DNA of 13,404 nt from RUG13615 sp040307715 (GCA_040307715.1 JAWRJC010000036.1:1-13404); one strand, 5' to 3'; counted from the first letter of the stretch, positions 1 through 7,738 are shown. Notes: generated by a model from the sequence alone, not told the origin. Program-made: numbers and translations.

Positions 1-817
1 CGTCGACCTCGCGGACTGCCCTCAGCACTTTGGCTTTCGCGTTGGCGTTGATGACGGAATACACGACCGCCTGCCCTTCCTGTTCAAATCCGCCTTCGCC
101 GCGCAGGATCGTCGTGCTGTGGTTGGTGATGTCCTGGATCACATCATTGACCGCGTAGGGCTCCTGAGTGACGATCAGAAGCGTGCTCTTCATGTACCTC
201 GTGTAGAGCACATGCAGGACCTGCGTACTGACGAACTGGTAGATGATCGAGTACAGCGCCTTGTCCCAACCGAAGATCAGACCGGCCGCCACGAGGATGA
301 CCGCGTTGAAGCCGAGCACCATGTTGAAGGTGTCCATGCCCTTTTTGTTGGCAAGCCACAGCGCAATGAAGTCCGTGCCGCCCGTTGTCGCATTCTGCCG
401 CAGACACAGGCTGATCGCAACGCCGTTGAGCAGACCGCCGAAAATGCTGATCAGAAGCGTGTCATACGTCACGACATAACTGGGCAGGATATCGACCAGC
501 AGGTTGGTCGCCATGATGCACACCAGCGAGTACAAAGCAAACTTCTTCCCGACGTACCGCAGCCCGATGTAGAACGGCACTGCGTTGAGGATCACGTTGA
601 TCACTGTGTACGGCAGTGCGATGTTGAAATACATCTCCGCCACGCGCTGGATCAGGACCGTCAGGCCGGTCGCCCCGCCCGGGTACAGCCCGCCTGTATG
701 AACAAAGGTGTTGATATTGAGCGCCATAATCACCGACGCGACAAGGATCAGGATGATCCTGCGTGCATCGGTCTTGAGTGCTTTTTTCCGTTTTTCTCTC
801 TTATCCGTCTGTTCCAT
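1..817 (-). CDS. YitT family membrane protein, C-terminus cut by the window edge
   Basis: Reading the minus strand from the ATG at 817 gives 272 codons without a stop up to the window edge. The start is a lysine/arginine-rich cytoplasmic stretch (residues 1-20). Hydrophobic segments follow at about 21-38, 68-86, 93-112, 119-139 and 165-184, with the glycine-rich TGGLYPGGATG motif (41-51) that marks the YitT/DUF161 family. Residues about 212-272 are soluble and match the start of the family's C-terminal DUF2179-type domain (ILRGEGGF at 237-244). The family is widespread in Firmicutes and its function is poorly defined, so no substrate is assigned. The gene is divergent from the 976 gene. No Shine-Dalgarno lies at the usual distance from the ATG. 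An in-frame GTG lies further upstream but has only a weak purine run before it. See the promoter entry at 824-832. Confidence 0.85.
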   Translation of the reverse strand, partial: MEQTDKREKRKKALKTDARRIILILVASVIMALNINTFVHTGGLYPGGATGLTVLIQRVAEMYFNIALPYTVINVILNAVPFYIGLRYVGKKFALYSLVCIMATNLLVDILPSYVVTYDTLLISIFGGLLNGVAISLCLRQNATTGGTDFIALWLANKKGMDTFNMVLGFNAVILVAAGLIFGWDKALYSIIYQFVSTQVLHVLYTRYMKSTLLIVTQEPYAVNDVIQDITNHSTTILRGEGGFEQEGQAVVYSVINANAKAKVLRAVREVD

Positions 818-823
818 GGTGTG

Positions 824-832
824 ATTGTACCA
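824..832 (-). promoter_or_regulatory. Candidate extended -10 promoter of the YitT gene
   Basis: The minus strand reads TGGTACAAT, an extended -10 (TGnTACAAT), ending 6 nt before the ATG at 817. No good -35 is visible, which extended -10 promoters tolerate. If it is used, the transcript would start at or next to the A of the start codon, giving a leaderless mRNA. This fits the absence of a ribosome binding site close to the ATG. Confidence 0.4.
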
Positions 833-884
833 CAGGAATCGCTCCTCCACGCATCTTTTCCTGTCTTTTTCCGCCCATTTTGCA

Positions 885-890
885 TATACT
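885..890 (+). promoter_or_regulatory. Candidate -10 box of the 976-3689 operon
   Basis: TATACT lies about 90 nt upstream of the ATG at 976. The -35 region is poor. The leader would contain an imperfect hairpin at about 902-926 (CGGGA pairing with TCCCG). It is the best -10 match on the plus strand in this divergent gap, but support is weak. Confidence 0.3.
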
Positions 891-975
891 GATAGAAGAC
901 AGCACGGGAAGCACCACTGTCCCGCTATCCCTGCATTTATAGAAAAGACATGAAAACAGGAGAGAATGCTCGACA

Positions 976-1431
976 ATGCATACGCCAGGCGATAAGATGA
1001 AACAAGCAACCTTAAAAGCGGCAGGCGGAAACCTGCCGCAGTTCGCTTTTCAGCGCGTTACGCTCAGCGAGACCGGCACGATGGCCTCGACCAGAGAATA
1101 CGAAGCGGTCCGCACGGAAAATGGTGCCCGCGTTTCACTGTATGACGGCCCGTGGAACTACCACGAAGGCACGGACCGGGAAGACTGCCTTCAGGCTCGC
1201 AAAGAAGGCGGCGAAGAGTTCTATATGGAACTGGCCGTTAAGTTCCGCGCACTGGGGCTTTCGTCCTGGGACGGCTTCAGCAAGAACGCGAGCGGCGTCC
1301 TCGACGGCACCATGTTCAGTTTTGAAGCGGTGATGCAGGACAGCTCCGTGCTCCATGCGCGCGGCTCGAACGCGTTCCCCGAAAACTACGGCACATTCAC
1401 CGATTATCTTTGGAATTTAGTAAGACAATGA
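976..1431 (+). CDS. Conserved-looking hypothetical protein, 151 aa
   Basis: I do not recognise a named family. The product is a soluble, mixed-charge protein with no signal peptide and no membrane segment. The C-terminal half (about 90-151) holds the sequence-like features VLDGTMFSFEA and GSNAFPENYGTF, which read like a small beta-rich domain with a closing helix (FTDYLWNLV). The start is supported by CAGGAGAG at 957-964, 11 nt upstream of the ATG. An ATG at 1000 in the same frame (residue 9 area) has a weaker site. The stop codon overlaps the start of the Na/Pi transporter gene (ATGA), so the two are probably translationally coupled and co-transcribed. This suggests an accessory role to the transporter, which is inference only. 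Confidence 0.65.
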   Translation: MHTPGDKMKQATLKAAGGNLPQFAFQRVTLSETGTMASTREYEAVRTENGARVSLYDGPWNYHEGTDREDCLQARKEGGEEFYMELAVKFRALGLSSWDGFSKNASGVLDGTMFSFEAVMQDSSVLHARGSNAFPENYGTFTDYLWNLVRQ

Positions 1432-3218
1432 ATCTCATCAGCATCGTTACACTGCTCGGCGGCCTCGCCCTGTTCCTTTACGGCGTCACCCTCATGGGAG
1501 ACGGCCTCGGCAAGGTCGCAGGAGACAAATTACAACTCGTTCTGTATAAACTGACAAGCAATCCGCTCAAGGGGATCCTGCTGGGCGCCGGTATTACTGC
1601 GCTCATCCAGTCCTCTACAGCCGCTTCGGTCATGGTTATCGGCTTTGTCAATGCCGGTCTCATGGTGTTCAAGCAGGCGGTCAGCGTCATCCTCGGCTCG
1701 ATCGTCGGCACCAGCGTCACCGGATGGATCGTCAGTCTGTCCTCCATCGGCGGCGGCAGCGGCTGGACTGCCTATCTTTCCACTGCTTTCATCACGGGCA
1801 TCATGGCCGTCATCGGCATCGTGCTCCTCAAATTCAGCAGCAAACCAAAGCGCAATCAGATCGGCACCATCCTGCTCGGCTTTGCCGTGCTGATGTTCGG
1901 CATGAGCACGATGAGCCAGGCCGTTGCGCCTCTCAGGGAGAGCGAGACGTTTATCAACATGCTCGTATCCTTCTCCAACCCGCTGCTCGGCATCCTGGTC
2001 GGCATCGTCTTTACCGCCATCATCCAGTCATCCGCAGCTGCGATCGGCATCCTGCAGGCGCTCAGTATGACCGGCGCCCTCACCTTCGCGACCGCCTACC
2101 CGATCACGCTCGGCATCGCCGTCGGCGGCGCCCTGCCCGTTCTGATCAGCGCGGTCGGCGCCAATATCAACGCGCGGAGAACAGCGCTGACGCATCTTGT
2201 CATCGATATCCTCGGCGCGGTTTTCTGCGGCGCCGTCTTTTACGCCGTCAACGCCGTCGTCCATTTCGGGTTTATGGCCGCCCACCTCGACCCGGTGACC
2301 GTGGCGCTGCTCAATACCGTCTTCCGCGTCGTCACCGTTATCGTGCTGACCCCGATGATCGGCCTGCTGGAAAAGATCGTCTGCACGATCATCAAGGACG
2401 AACCCGTCCCGGAGACCCCCGGCGGTCTTCTGGAAGAGCGATTCCTCGAGCATCCCGCACTGGCCATCGAGCAGAGCCGGCTCGCCCTGAATACCATGGC
2501 AGAACGGTCCAGAAAGGATCTCATGCTCGCCTTTGAAATGACCCACGACTACAGCGATGCGATGTACGACAAAGTCCGGGTGATCGAAAAAGAAGTCGAC
2601 AACTATGAAGATAATCTCAGCACGTATCTGGTGAAGATCGCGACCAAAGAACTCACCGCGGACCAGAACGAAGAAGTATACCGGTTCCTGCATGCGATCA
2701 CCGATCTCGAAGAAATCTCCGACTACGCCATGGACATCGCCAAGCGCACCAGAGAGATCCATGCGCGCGGCCTCACCCTGCGCAGCGATGTACAGGAGGC
2801 CATGCGGGTCATGGAAGCAGCGCTCACCGAGATCGTCGACACCGCGATCAAAGCGCTCATCGGCCACGACATGGAAGCGGCCCGACGCGTCGAACCGCTG
2901 GAAGAAAACATCGTCGTGCTATGCCGTGAAATGAAGCAGCAGTATATGGATAATGTTCGAAACGAAGACATCAGTGTGGATGAAGGGTTCGTGCTGCACG
3001 ATCTGATCGACTACTATGAACGAATCTCCATGCATTGCAGCAGTATCGCCGTCGCGCTGATCGAACTGGACCTCGAGGCACTGGGGGTCCGCAACTACAC
3101 GGTGAGCCTGCGGCAGCGCAGAGACGCCATCTTTAAAGACCGTGTGGAAGAATACCGCAACAAGTACAACTTCGACGACATCGACGACGTCGAAGAGCAC
3201 ACCCTGAACAAGCAGTAA
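1428..3218 (+). CDS. Na/Pi cotransporter family protein with C-terminal PhoU-like domain
   Basis: A 596-aa product of the PNaS family (NptA/YjbB type). Residues 1 to about 320 are a membrane domain built of two inverted-topology halves. Each half carries the family signature: QSSTAAS at 61-67 and QSSAAAI at 200-206, the residues associated with the ion and phosphate site. GTSVTGW (94-100) and ARRTALTHLVIDILG (249-263) are also typical. Residues about 345-565 are a charged, all-helical PhoU-like tail. Known relatives move phosphate with sodium, often outward in bacteria, so direction is uncertain here. I prefer the ATG at 1428, which overlaps the previous stop (ATGA) and starts the first hydrophobic helix directly. 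A TTG at 1410 is in frame but would add only six unconvincing residues. The LMW phosphatase gene follows after 3 nt. Confidence 0.9.
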   Translation: MNLISIVTLLGGLALFLYGVTLMGDGLGKVAGDKLQLVLYKLTSNPLKGILLGAGITALIQSSTAASVMVIGFVNAGLMVFKQAVSVILGSIVGTSVTGWIVSLSSIGGGSGWTAYLSTAFITGIMAVIGIVLLKFSSKPKRNQIGTILLGFAVLMFGMSTMSQAVAPLRESETFINMLVSFSNPLLGILVGIVFTAIIQSSAAAIGILQALSMTGALTFATAYPITLGIAVGGALPVLISAVGANINARRTALTHLVIDILGAVFCGAVFYAVNAVVHFGFMAAHLDPVTVALLNTVFRVVTVIVLTPMIGLLEKIVCTIIKDEPVPETPGGLLEERFLEHPALAIEQSRLALNTMAERSRKDLMLAFEMTHDYSDAMYDKVRVIEKEVDNYEDNLSTYLVKIATKELTADQNEEVYRFLHAITDLEEISDYAMDIAKRTREIHARGLTLRSDVQEAMRVMEAALTEIVDTAIKALIGHDMEAARRVEPLEENIVVLCREMKQQYMDNVRNEDISVDEGFVLHDLIDYYERISMHCSSIAVALIELDLEALGVRNYTVSLRQRRDAIFKDRVEEYRNKYNFDDIDDVEEHTLNKQ

Positions 3219-3221
3219 GAT

Positions 3222-3689
3222 ATGATCCGGATCCTTTTTGTATGCCATGGCAACATCTGCCGCAGTGCGGCGGCCAAATATGTCATGCAGCGCCTCGTGG
3301 AGGAGGCGCATCTCTCCGCGCGCTTTCTCATCGACAGCGCCGCGACGAGCACGGAGGAACTGGGCAACCCGGTCTATCCGCCTATGAAGCGCGTTCTGGA
3401 ATCGCACAGTATCCCCTGCGGCGGCCACCGGGCCAGACAGATCCGGCGCAGTGACTACGAGCATTACGATCTTCTGATCGGCACCGACTACGCCAATATC
3501 CGCAATATGGAGCGGATGTTCGGCGGCGACCCGGACGGAAAGCTGCATCTGCTGCTCGACTACGCCGGCCGCCCCGGCGAAGCGATCTCCGATCCCTGGT
3601 ACACCCGGGACTTTGAGCTTGCTTTCCGTGAAGTCGAAGCGGGATGCCGCGGTCTGCTGGAAGCACTCAAAGAAGACGTCCGGCTCTGA
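3222..3689 (+). CDS. Low-molecular-weight protein tyrosine phosphatase
   Basis: A 155-aa cytoplasmic enzyme of the LMW-PTP family, which hydrolyses phosphotyrosine through a cysteinyl-phosphate intermediate. The P-loop CHGNICRS lies at residues 8-15, with nucleophile Cys8 and phosphate-binding Arg14. The general-acid loop is DPWY at 124-127 (Asp124). Length is normal for the family. The residues after the P-loop are AAAK rather than the common PMAE, a mild variation. The gene begins 3 nt after the transporter stop with only a weak ribosome binding site, so translation is probably coupled. Sitting behind a Na/Pi transporter with a PhoU domain suggests a link to phosphate handling or phosphotyrosine signalling, but its substrate is unknown. 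ArsC-type arsenate reductases share the fold. The DPWY loop and a full P-loop favour phosphatase. Confidence 0.9.
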   Translation: MIRILFVCHGNICRSAAAKYVMQRLVEEAHLSARFLIDSAATSTEELGNPVYPPMKRVLESHSIPCGGHRARQIRRSDYEHYDLLIGTDYANIRNMERMFGGDPDGKLHLLLDYAGRPGEAISDPWYTRDFELAFREVEAGCRGLLEALKEDVRL

Positions 3690-3691
3690 CA

Positions 3692-3727
3692 AGCCGGCCG
3701 GTGGTACACCATGTCCGCCTACCGGCT
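3692..3727. terminator. Possible hairpin between convergent phosphatase and regulator genes
   Basis: AGCCGG at 3692-3697 pairs with CCGGCT at 3722-3727, and GGTG/CACC can pair inside. The right arm overlaps the last codons of the regulator gene. There is no T-run on either side, so it is at best a weak or factor-assisted terminator. Confidence 0.25.
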
Positions 3728-5245
3728 GTAAGTCTCGTCCCCGAATAATGTCTCCGAACGGAGAATCACCTGCAGCAGCAGGCGGACATCCGGATCGGAC
3801 AGATCCAAACCAAGCAGCTGGCGGATCCGTTCCAGCCTGTCAAGCAGGCTCGAGCGGTGGAGCGCCAGCTCTTTTGCTGTGGCCGCGATCGATTCATTAT
3901 TCTGCAGATAAACGCGCAGTGTTTCCGCATAGGAGATCGGGGATGACGCATCATGCTGCAGAAGCCGCTTGAACCCCTCCGGGTAATAACTGTCCGCCGG
4001 CTGCCCCGACAGTGCCCCCCGCAGCAACTGATGCAGGATGTGGTCTTCGAAAAAGTAGAGTACCTCTTCTTTCCTGAACTGCATACCATTCTGAAGAGCT
4101 GCGGATGCTTGGAAATAGGCGTGCGCCGATGTGTACAGATCAGAGAAAGACTGGGACAGCCCGCCGCGCAGGCGGGTGTTTTCAAGTACCGGTACCAGCG
4201 CCGATGTAAGCGCTGTCCTGGTAATGCTGTCCGTTCCGTAACCGGATGGGAGCAGGGCGACAACCCGCCCGTCATGTTCAAATGCCAGCGCACCGGGAAA
4301 CCGCTGCTCCATGACCGAAGCGACATAACCGTGCGGCAGCGGATGCCCCTCCCCCCTGTCTTCAAACACCGCACACAGATACTGTTCCTTGCTGCTGCGG
4401 TGGCTCAGGACTCTGCGCTGCTCCGGATCGGGCGGCAATCCGTCGATCAGATCCCCGACCGCCCGGCGGACCGCAGACCGCTCACCAGCCAGGACAGGGT
4501 CGCGCTGCAGCGCCTGACGGAGCATATGAGAAAAGTGAATACAGAGTGCCGCGTCAGAGGACCGGAACTCCCGGTACTCCGCAAAAAGCGTAATACAACC
4601 GAGGTACTCATCCATATCAAAAAGATTGACGGACAGCGATTTCCGACCCATCAACTCAAAGAGGAGCGGTTCCTTGATGTCCGTCGCCAGATCGTGCAGA
4701 GACAGAAAGGTTGCCATCAAGTTTTCATCGAACGCCGGCGTATCGAAGTGCATCCCGAGATGCTCCCGCAGATACTCTTCATCTGTGTAAGCAAGGTAGC
4801 GGAAATCAGCGCCGACCAGCAGCATGGGGTTGCCAAAGATCAGACGGCTCGCGTCAAGCATCTCCTGCAGGGAAGCACTGCCGCGGAGGATGGTGTTGAG
4901 TGATTCCTCCCACTGTTCGTAACGGTTGAAGACCGTCTGAACCGTATTAAAGACCGCGAAGATATCCCCGCTTTCGGGAACAGAAAGAACGCTGCACTGC
5001 TGCCGGTATATATTAAGCTGCGGTGATTCACCGAGGCAGATCAGCACGACGTTCCGCCCCACCTGAGGAGCCTCCGGCAAATGATCCGCGCTGCAGACAT
5101 AAACATGATCATCCGCAAAGACCGCCGCCCGGTCCAGATAAAACTCCGGCCTGGACAGGCACATCTCGCTCTCCGTCTGCCCCGTCATGGCAACAGGCAG
5201 GTACTCCTTCAGTCCCTGATAGATAATATCCAGATTGAGCTTCAT
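3719..5245 (-). CDS. PucR-type transcriptional regulator
   Basis: A 508-aa cytoplasmic protein. The C-terminal helix-turn-helix of the PucR/CdaR class is clear at about 449-485 (NNESIAATAKELALHRSSLL followed by DRLERI and a GLDLSDP turn), as is the PISYAETLRVYLQ lead-in helix. The N-terminal half looks like a ligand-sensing region with small alpha/beta domains. It was not assigned to a named family. Members of this class commonly activate catabolic genes in response to a substrate. The ATG at 5245 is preferred: GGAAGG sits about 7 nt upstream, and the proposed promoter covers the alternative ATG at 5284. The gene is divergent from the 5506-8781 operon, so it is the likely controller of that operon (inference). 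It converges on the phosphatase gene with a 29-nt gap. Confidence 0.85.
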   Translation of the reverse strand: MKLNLDIIYQGLKEYLPVAMTGQTESEMCLSRPEFYLDRAAVFADDHVYVCSADHLPEAPQVGRNVVLICLGESPQLNIYRQQCSVLSVPESGDIFAVFNTVQTVFNRYEQWEESLNTILRGSASLQEMLDASRLIFGNPMLLVGADFRYLAYTDEEYLREHLGMHFDTPAFDENLMATFLSLHDLATDIKEPLLFELMGRKSLSVNLFDMDEYLGCITLFAEYREFRSSDAALCIHFSHMLRQALQRDPVLAGERSAVRRAVGDLIDGLPPDPEQRRVLSHRSSKEQYLCAVFEDRGEGHPLPHGYVASVMEQRFPGALAFEHDGRVVALLPSGYGTDSITRTALTSALVPVLENTRLRGGLSQSFSDLYTSAHAYFQASAALQNGMQFRKEEVLYFFEDHILHQLLRGALSGQPADSYYPEGFKRLLQHDASSPISYAETLRVYLQNNESIAATAKELALHRSSLLDRLERIRQLLGLDLSDPDVRLLLQVILRSETLFGDETYSR

Positions 5246-5282
5246 GACCGCCTTCCTTTCTTTGTTTGGCTTCTCTGTCCTC

Positions 5283-5312
5283 ATCTTAGTGTGCAGGCCT
5301 GCTGCTTGTCAA
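5283..5312 (-). promoter_or_regulatory. Sigma-70-type promoter of the PucR-like gene with an internal palindrome
   Basis: On the minus strand TTGACA (5307-5312) and TAAGAT (5283-5288) are separated by 18 nt. Transcription would start near 5276, giving a leader of about 30 nt with the ribosome binding site. The spacer holds a perfect 10-bp palindrome, GCAGGCCTGC (5293-5302), well placed for repression. Confidence 0.65.
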
Positions 5313-5318
5313 TTCGCA

Positions 5319-5338
5319 AGCCGTATAAAACGACGGCT
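5319..5338. promoter_or_regulatory. Inverted repeat AGCCGT-N8-ACGGCT upstream of the PucR-like gene
   Basis: Two perfect 6-bp arms (5319-5324 and 5333-5338) lie just upstream of the -35 box of the regulator promoter, in the gap shared with the divergent operon. A binding site for the regulator or another protein is plausible but unproven. Confidence 0.35.
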
Positions 5339-5456
5339 ACAGAACAGTATTTTGTATTAACTCTTGCATTTTTCTTGTTTTTCGACCCGCATTTTTAACG
5401 GTTTGGAATCAAAAAAAACCTATCCTTTGCAGAATTACCCCCCTTCGCGCCGCATC

Positions 5457-5467
5457 GTACACTGTAC
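5457..5467. promoter_or_regulatory. GTAC-ACT-GTAC element before the 5506 operon
   Basis: Two GTAC palindromes separated by 3 nt lie 38 nt upstream of the first gene of the operon. No convincing -35/-10 pair was found on the plus strand between 5340 and 5490, which fits an activator-dependent promoter. The element may be a regulator site or chance. Confidence 0.25.
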
Positions 5468-5505
5468 CTGATAAGAACCTTTTGTTTACACAAGGAGGAT
5501 ACCCG

Positions 5506-6726
5506 ATGCTGAAAGAAAAACTCGGAACCGAAAAATGCTTCCGGACGGCCTGGGGAAAACTCATCACGGAAGACGAGGCCTATACGCAGATCAACCGGCA
5601 GATCGCGGCAGTCTGCGCCAACCTCTTCCAGGTGATGCGTATCTTCGAACCGGACTGGGAAAAACGCACCGAAGCAATTTGTGAAATCGCCAATATGATG
5701 AACATGGCTGTGGCCGGAACGCCCGAAGACCAGAAGGCCTACGTGGATATGTCTCTTTACGAAGCGTTCAATATCCCCGAACTGTGTGAAAAGTCGAGCT
5801 GGCTCGGCGGCATCACCGGCGACAGCGGCGATGAATGGGAAAACATGGCTGGCCGCGTCATCCAGTTCACGCGCGACCGTGTCGAAAAAGAACTCGACAC
5901 CTGCCCCTGGGACATCGTCGGCAGTGAACTCTGCAACATGACAACCAGTATGTTCACCGCCAATTTCGACCTCGCCTCCTCCAACGGGACGGAGAATGAA
6001 GTCGCCCTCAACATGTGCCAGGCGCGCGGATGCGGCAATAAGCACTGCCGTGTCGTCGCGGAGAGAAGAGATAAGTACGGCCTGCCCAAGCAGGAATGGC
6101 TCGAGCACATGCAGCAGCCTGTCGATCCGATCCACGACACACCGCGTGAACGGATGGTCAAAGAAGGCCAGTGCCTGCGCAACGGGCAGTATACACAGGC
6201 ATTCGGCGAAGAGACCTCGTTGGAAGAAGCCTACCACTGGGTCGCGCAGATGGGCTGGGTCTGGTCGGTCCAGTTCCCGATGATGGCGATTCGCGACATG
6301 GCGCCGGATGACGACGAGTTCCTGCGTATTTTCCGTATCGTCTTCGCCACCGCCGGCAAAAATCAGTTCATCGAGCCCTTCGCCAAAGAAGGTCTGCGGC
6401 AGCACCTCGGTGTACCGCACTGGGTCGATGACAACGATGGCCGCCTCCTCGGTTCCTACATCATGTACATGTTGGATGTCCAGCAGGTCCCCTATCAGAC
6501 GGAACGCTGGACGGAAGACGAGACCTGGATCCGCGTCAACACGGAAGATTTCACCGCCCGCTACGAGATGGCTCCGCTCGATGAGCTTGTCGATGCCTAC
6601 GAAGCACAGTGGAACGGTGCTGCCAAAACACTCGTCTCCCCGGAATGGTCCTGTGTGATCGAAGGCCGCGACGATGAAGAGATGCTGATCAAAGTGATCC
6701 GCCTCGAAGATCTGAGAATGGTGTAA
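5506..6726 (+). CDS. Unrecognised 406-aa protein with a C-x4-C-x4-C cluster, first gene of the operon
   Basis: I do not recognise the family. The protein is soluble, acidic, without signal peptide or membrane helix, and has 11 cysteines. The most striking feature is Cys171, Cys176, His180 and Cys181 in MCQARGCGNKHCRV, which could bind a metal or cofactor. A cysteine-rich closing motif of this kind recalls the V4R/4-vinyl reductase and ATC-hydrolase-like folds, but the match is loose and rests on memory. The C-terminal half (about 240-350) may be a second related domain, since GSELCNM at 139 and GSYIMYM at 316 precede similarly sized tails. The start is fixed by AAGGAGG about 9 nt upstream of ATG 5506. 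An upstream in-frame ATG at 5482 lies before that site. Only 12 nt separate it from the GcvT-like gene, so the two probably act together. Confidence 0.75.
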   Translation: MLKEKLGTEKCFRTAWGKLITEDEAYTQINRQIAAVCANLFQVMRIFEPDWEKRTEAICEIANMMNMAVAGTPEDQKAYVDMSLYEAFNIPELCEKSSWLGGITGDSGDEWENMAGRVIQFTRDRVEKELDTCPWDIVGSELCNMTTSMFTANFDLASSNGTENEVALNMCQARGCGNKHCRVVAERRDKYGLPKQEWLEHMQQPVDPIHDTPRERMVKEGQCLRNGQYTQAFGEETSLEEAYHWVAQMGWVWSVQFPMMAIRDMAPDDDEFLRIFRIVFATAGKNQFIEPFAKEGLRQHLGVPHWVDDNDGRLLGSYIMYMLDVQQVPYQTERWTEDETWIRVNTEDFTARYEMAPLDELVDAYEAQWNGAAKTLVSPEWSCVIEGRDDEEMLIKVIRLEDLRMV

Positions 6727-6738
6727 GGAGGGATAAAG

Positions 6739-7728
6739 ATGCTGTTTAAAGACGATAAAACCGCCCGGCTGGATGCCCAGACGATCCGGCAGTCAGTAGG
6801 CTGGTACCGCTGGACGCACGATCTGGTCGAGGTCACCGGTGCAGACGCGCTGGATGTTCTCCAGAAGATCTACGTCAGTGATCTCTCCAAAGTGCCTGCC
6901 GGCAAGACAAAATACACCGCCATGCTGAACGAAGACGGCGAGATCATCGACGATGTCATCGTCATGCACATGGAAGAAGGAAAGTACTGGATCTCCACCC
7001 TCTATGGACCGCGCCTCGAACCCTGGGTACAGGCGCACACGGAAGGAGAAGACATTGCGTTCCGCCTGATCACCTATGACTGGGATATGTTCGCGGTTCA
7101 GGGGCCCGACAGCCCCGCTGCCATGGCACAGCTCACGGACAAACCCGTCGCGGATATGAAGCGCTTTGCCGTTGCACCGAACACGATCGGCGGCATCCCG
7201 GTTTATATCCACCGGTCCGGATTTACCGGAGAAGACGGATTTGAAGTTTACTGCGCCCCAGCCGACACCCCCGCTGTCACGACGGCCATCGACAAAGCGG
7301 TCACAGCTGCAGGCGGCCGGGAAATCTATACACTGGAAGTCTACGTCCGCTCCATCCCGATGGAAAAAGGCTTTGCGCTCAAGCAGGACTTCAAAGGCCT
7401 CAACCCGTTCGAGTGCGGACTCGGCTGGTCCGTCGATCTGGAAAAAGACTTCATTGGCAAAGAAGCGACGCTCGCTATCAAAGAATCGCCCCGTTTCCGG
7501 ATGGCCGGTCTCGTGTTCGACCGCGAATCCACTGAAGACATCTCCATCTGGGAGCGCGTCTATCTGTACGGTGTCGAAGCCGGCCGCTGTGCGCAGGCGA
7601 TCTATGGCTATACCGTCGATCAGAACATCGGATTCGCGACACTGCGTGCGGATATCCCGGACGGCGCCCGCGTAACAGTCGGGCCGAACGGCTCCCCCGC
7701 CACAGTCTGCAAGAAAGTATTCTGTTAA
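6739..7728 (+). CDS. GcvT-like folate-binding protein (aminomethyltransferase/demethylase family)
   Basis: A 329-aa soluble protein of the GcvT (glycine cleavage T-protein) superfamily. Family landmarks are NEDGEIIDDVIV at 64-75 (with the conserved Asp pair 71-72), SGFTGEDGFEVY at 160-171, and LNPFECGLGWSVDLEKDFIG at 221-240. The region that is usually an LRLEAG segment reads IPMEKG (206-211) and the C-terminal domain is short, so the protein differs from housekeeping T-protein (about 360 aa). No gcvH or gcvP gene is nearby. Relatives include DMSP demethylase DmdA and O-demethylase LigM, which pass a methyl group to tetrahydrofolate, and a similar role on an unknown substrate is proposed. GGAGG sits 8 nt before the ATG. 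The gene is in an operon with the 406-aa protein before it and the SDR after it (10-nt gap). Confidence 0.8.
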   Translation: MLFKDDKTARLDAQTIRQSVGWYRWTHDLVEVTGADALDVLQKIYVSDLSKVPAGKTKYTAMLNEDGEIIDDVIVMHMEEGKYWISTLYGPRLEPWVQAHTEGEDIAFRLITYDWDMFAVQGPDSPAAMAQLTDKPVADMKRFAVAPNTIGGIPVYIHRSGFTGEDGFEVYCAPADTPAVTTAIDKAVTAAGGREIYTLEVYVRSIPMEKGFALKQDFKGLNPFECGLGWSVDLEKDFIGKEATLAIKESPRFRMAGLVFDRESTEDISIWERVYLYGVEAGRCAQAIYGYTVDQNIGFATLRADIPDGARVTVGPNGSPATVCKKVFC

Positions 7729-7738
7729 GGAGGTTGAT

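Noticed and set aside
119..892. Open frame of 257 codons on the plus strand
   Set aside because: It is opposite the YitT-family gene, rich in His/Arg/Asp/Gln without domain character, and has no ribosome binding site.
2028..2867. Long minus-strand open frames across the Na/Pi transporter and phosphatase genes
   Set aside because: They are antisense shadows of well-supported genes and show no family motif.
3953..4903. 316-codon plus-strand frame opposite the PucR-like gene
   Set aside because: Composition is typical of antisense translation and the opposite strand carries a clear helix-turn-helix protein.
5400..5420. GGTTT/AAACC inverted repeat before the 5506 operon
   Set aside because: Five-base arms in an A-run, likely chance.
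5395..6420. 341-codon minus-strand frame across the 406-aa gene
   Set aside because: The plus-strand gene has a strong ribosome binding site and fits the operon, whereas this frame has neither and starts inside the gene.
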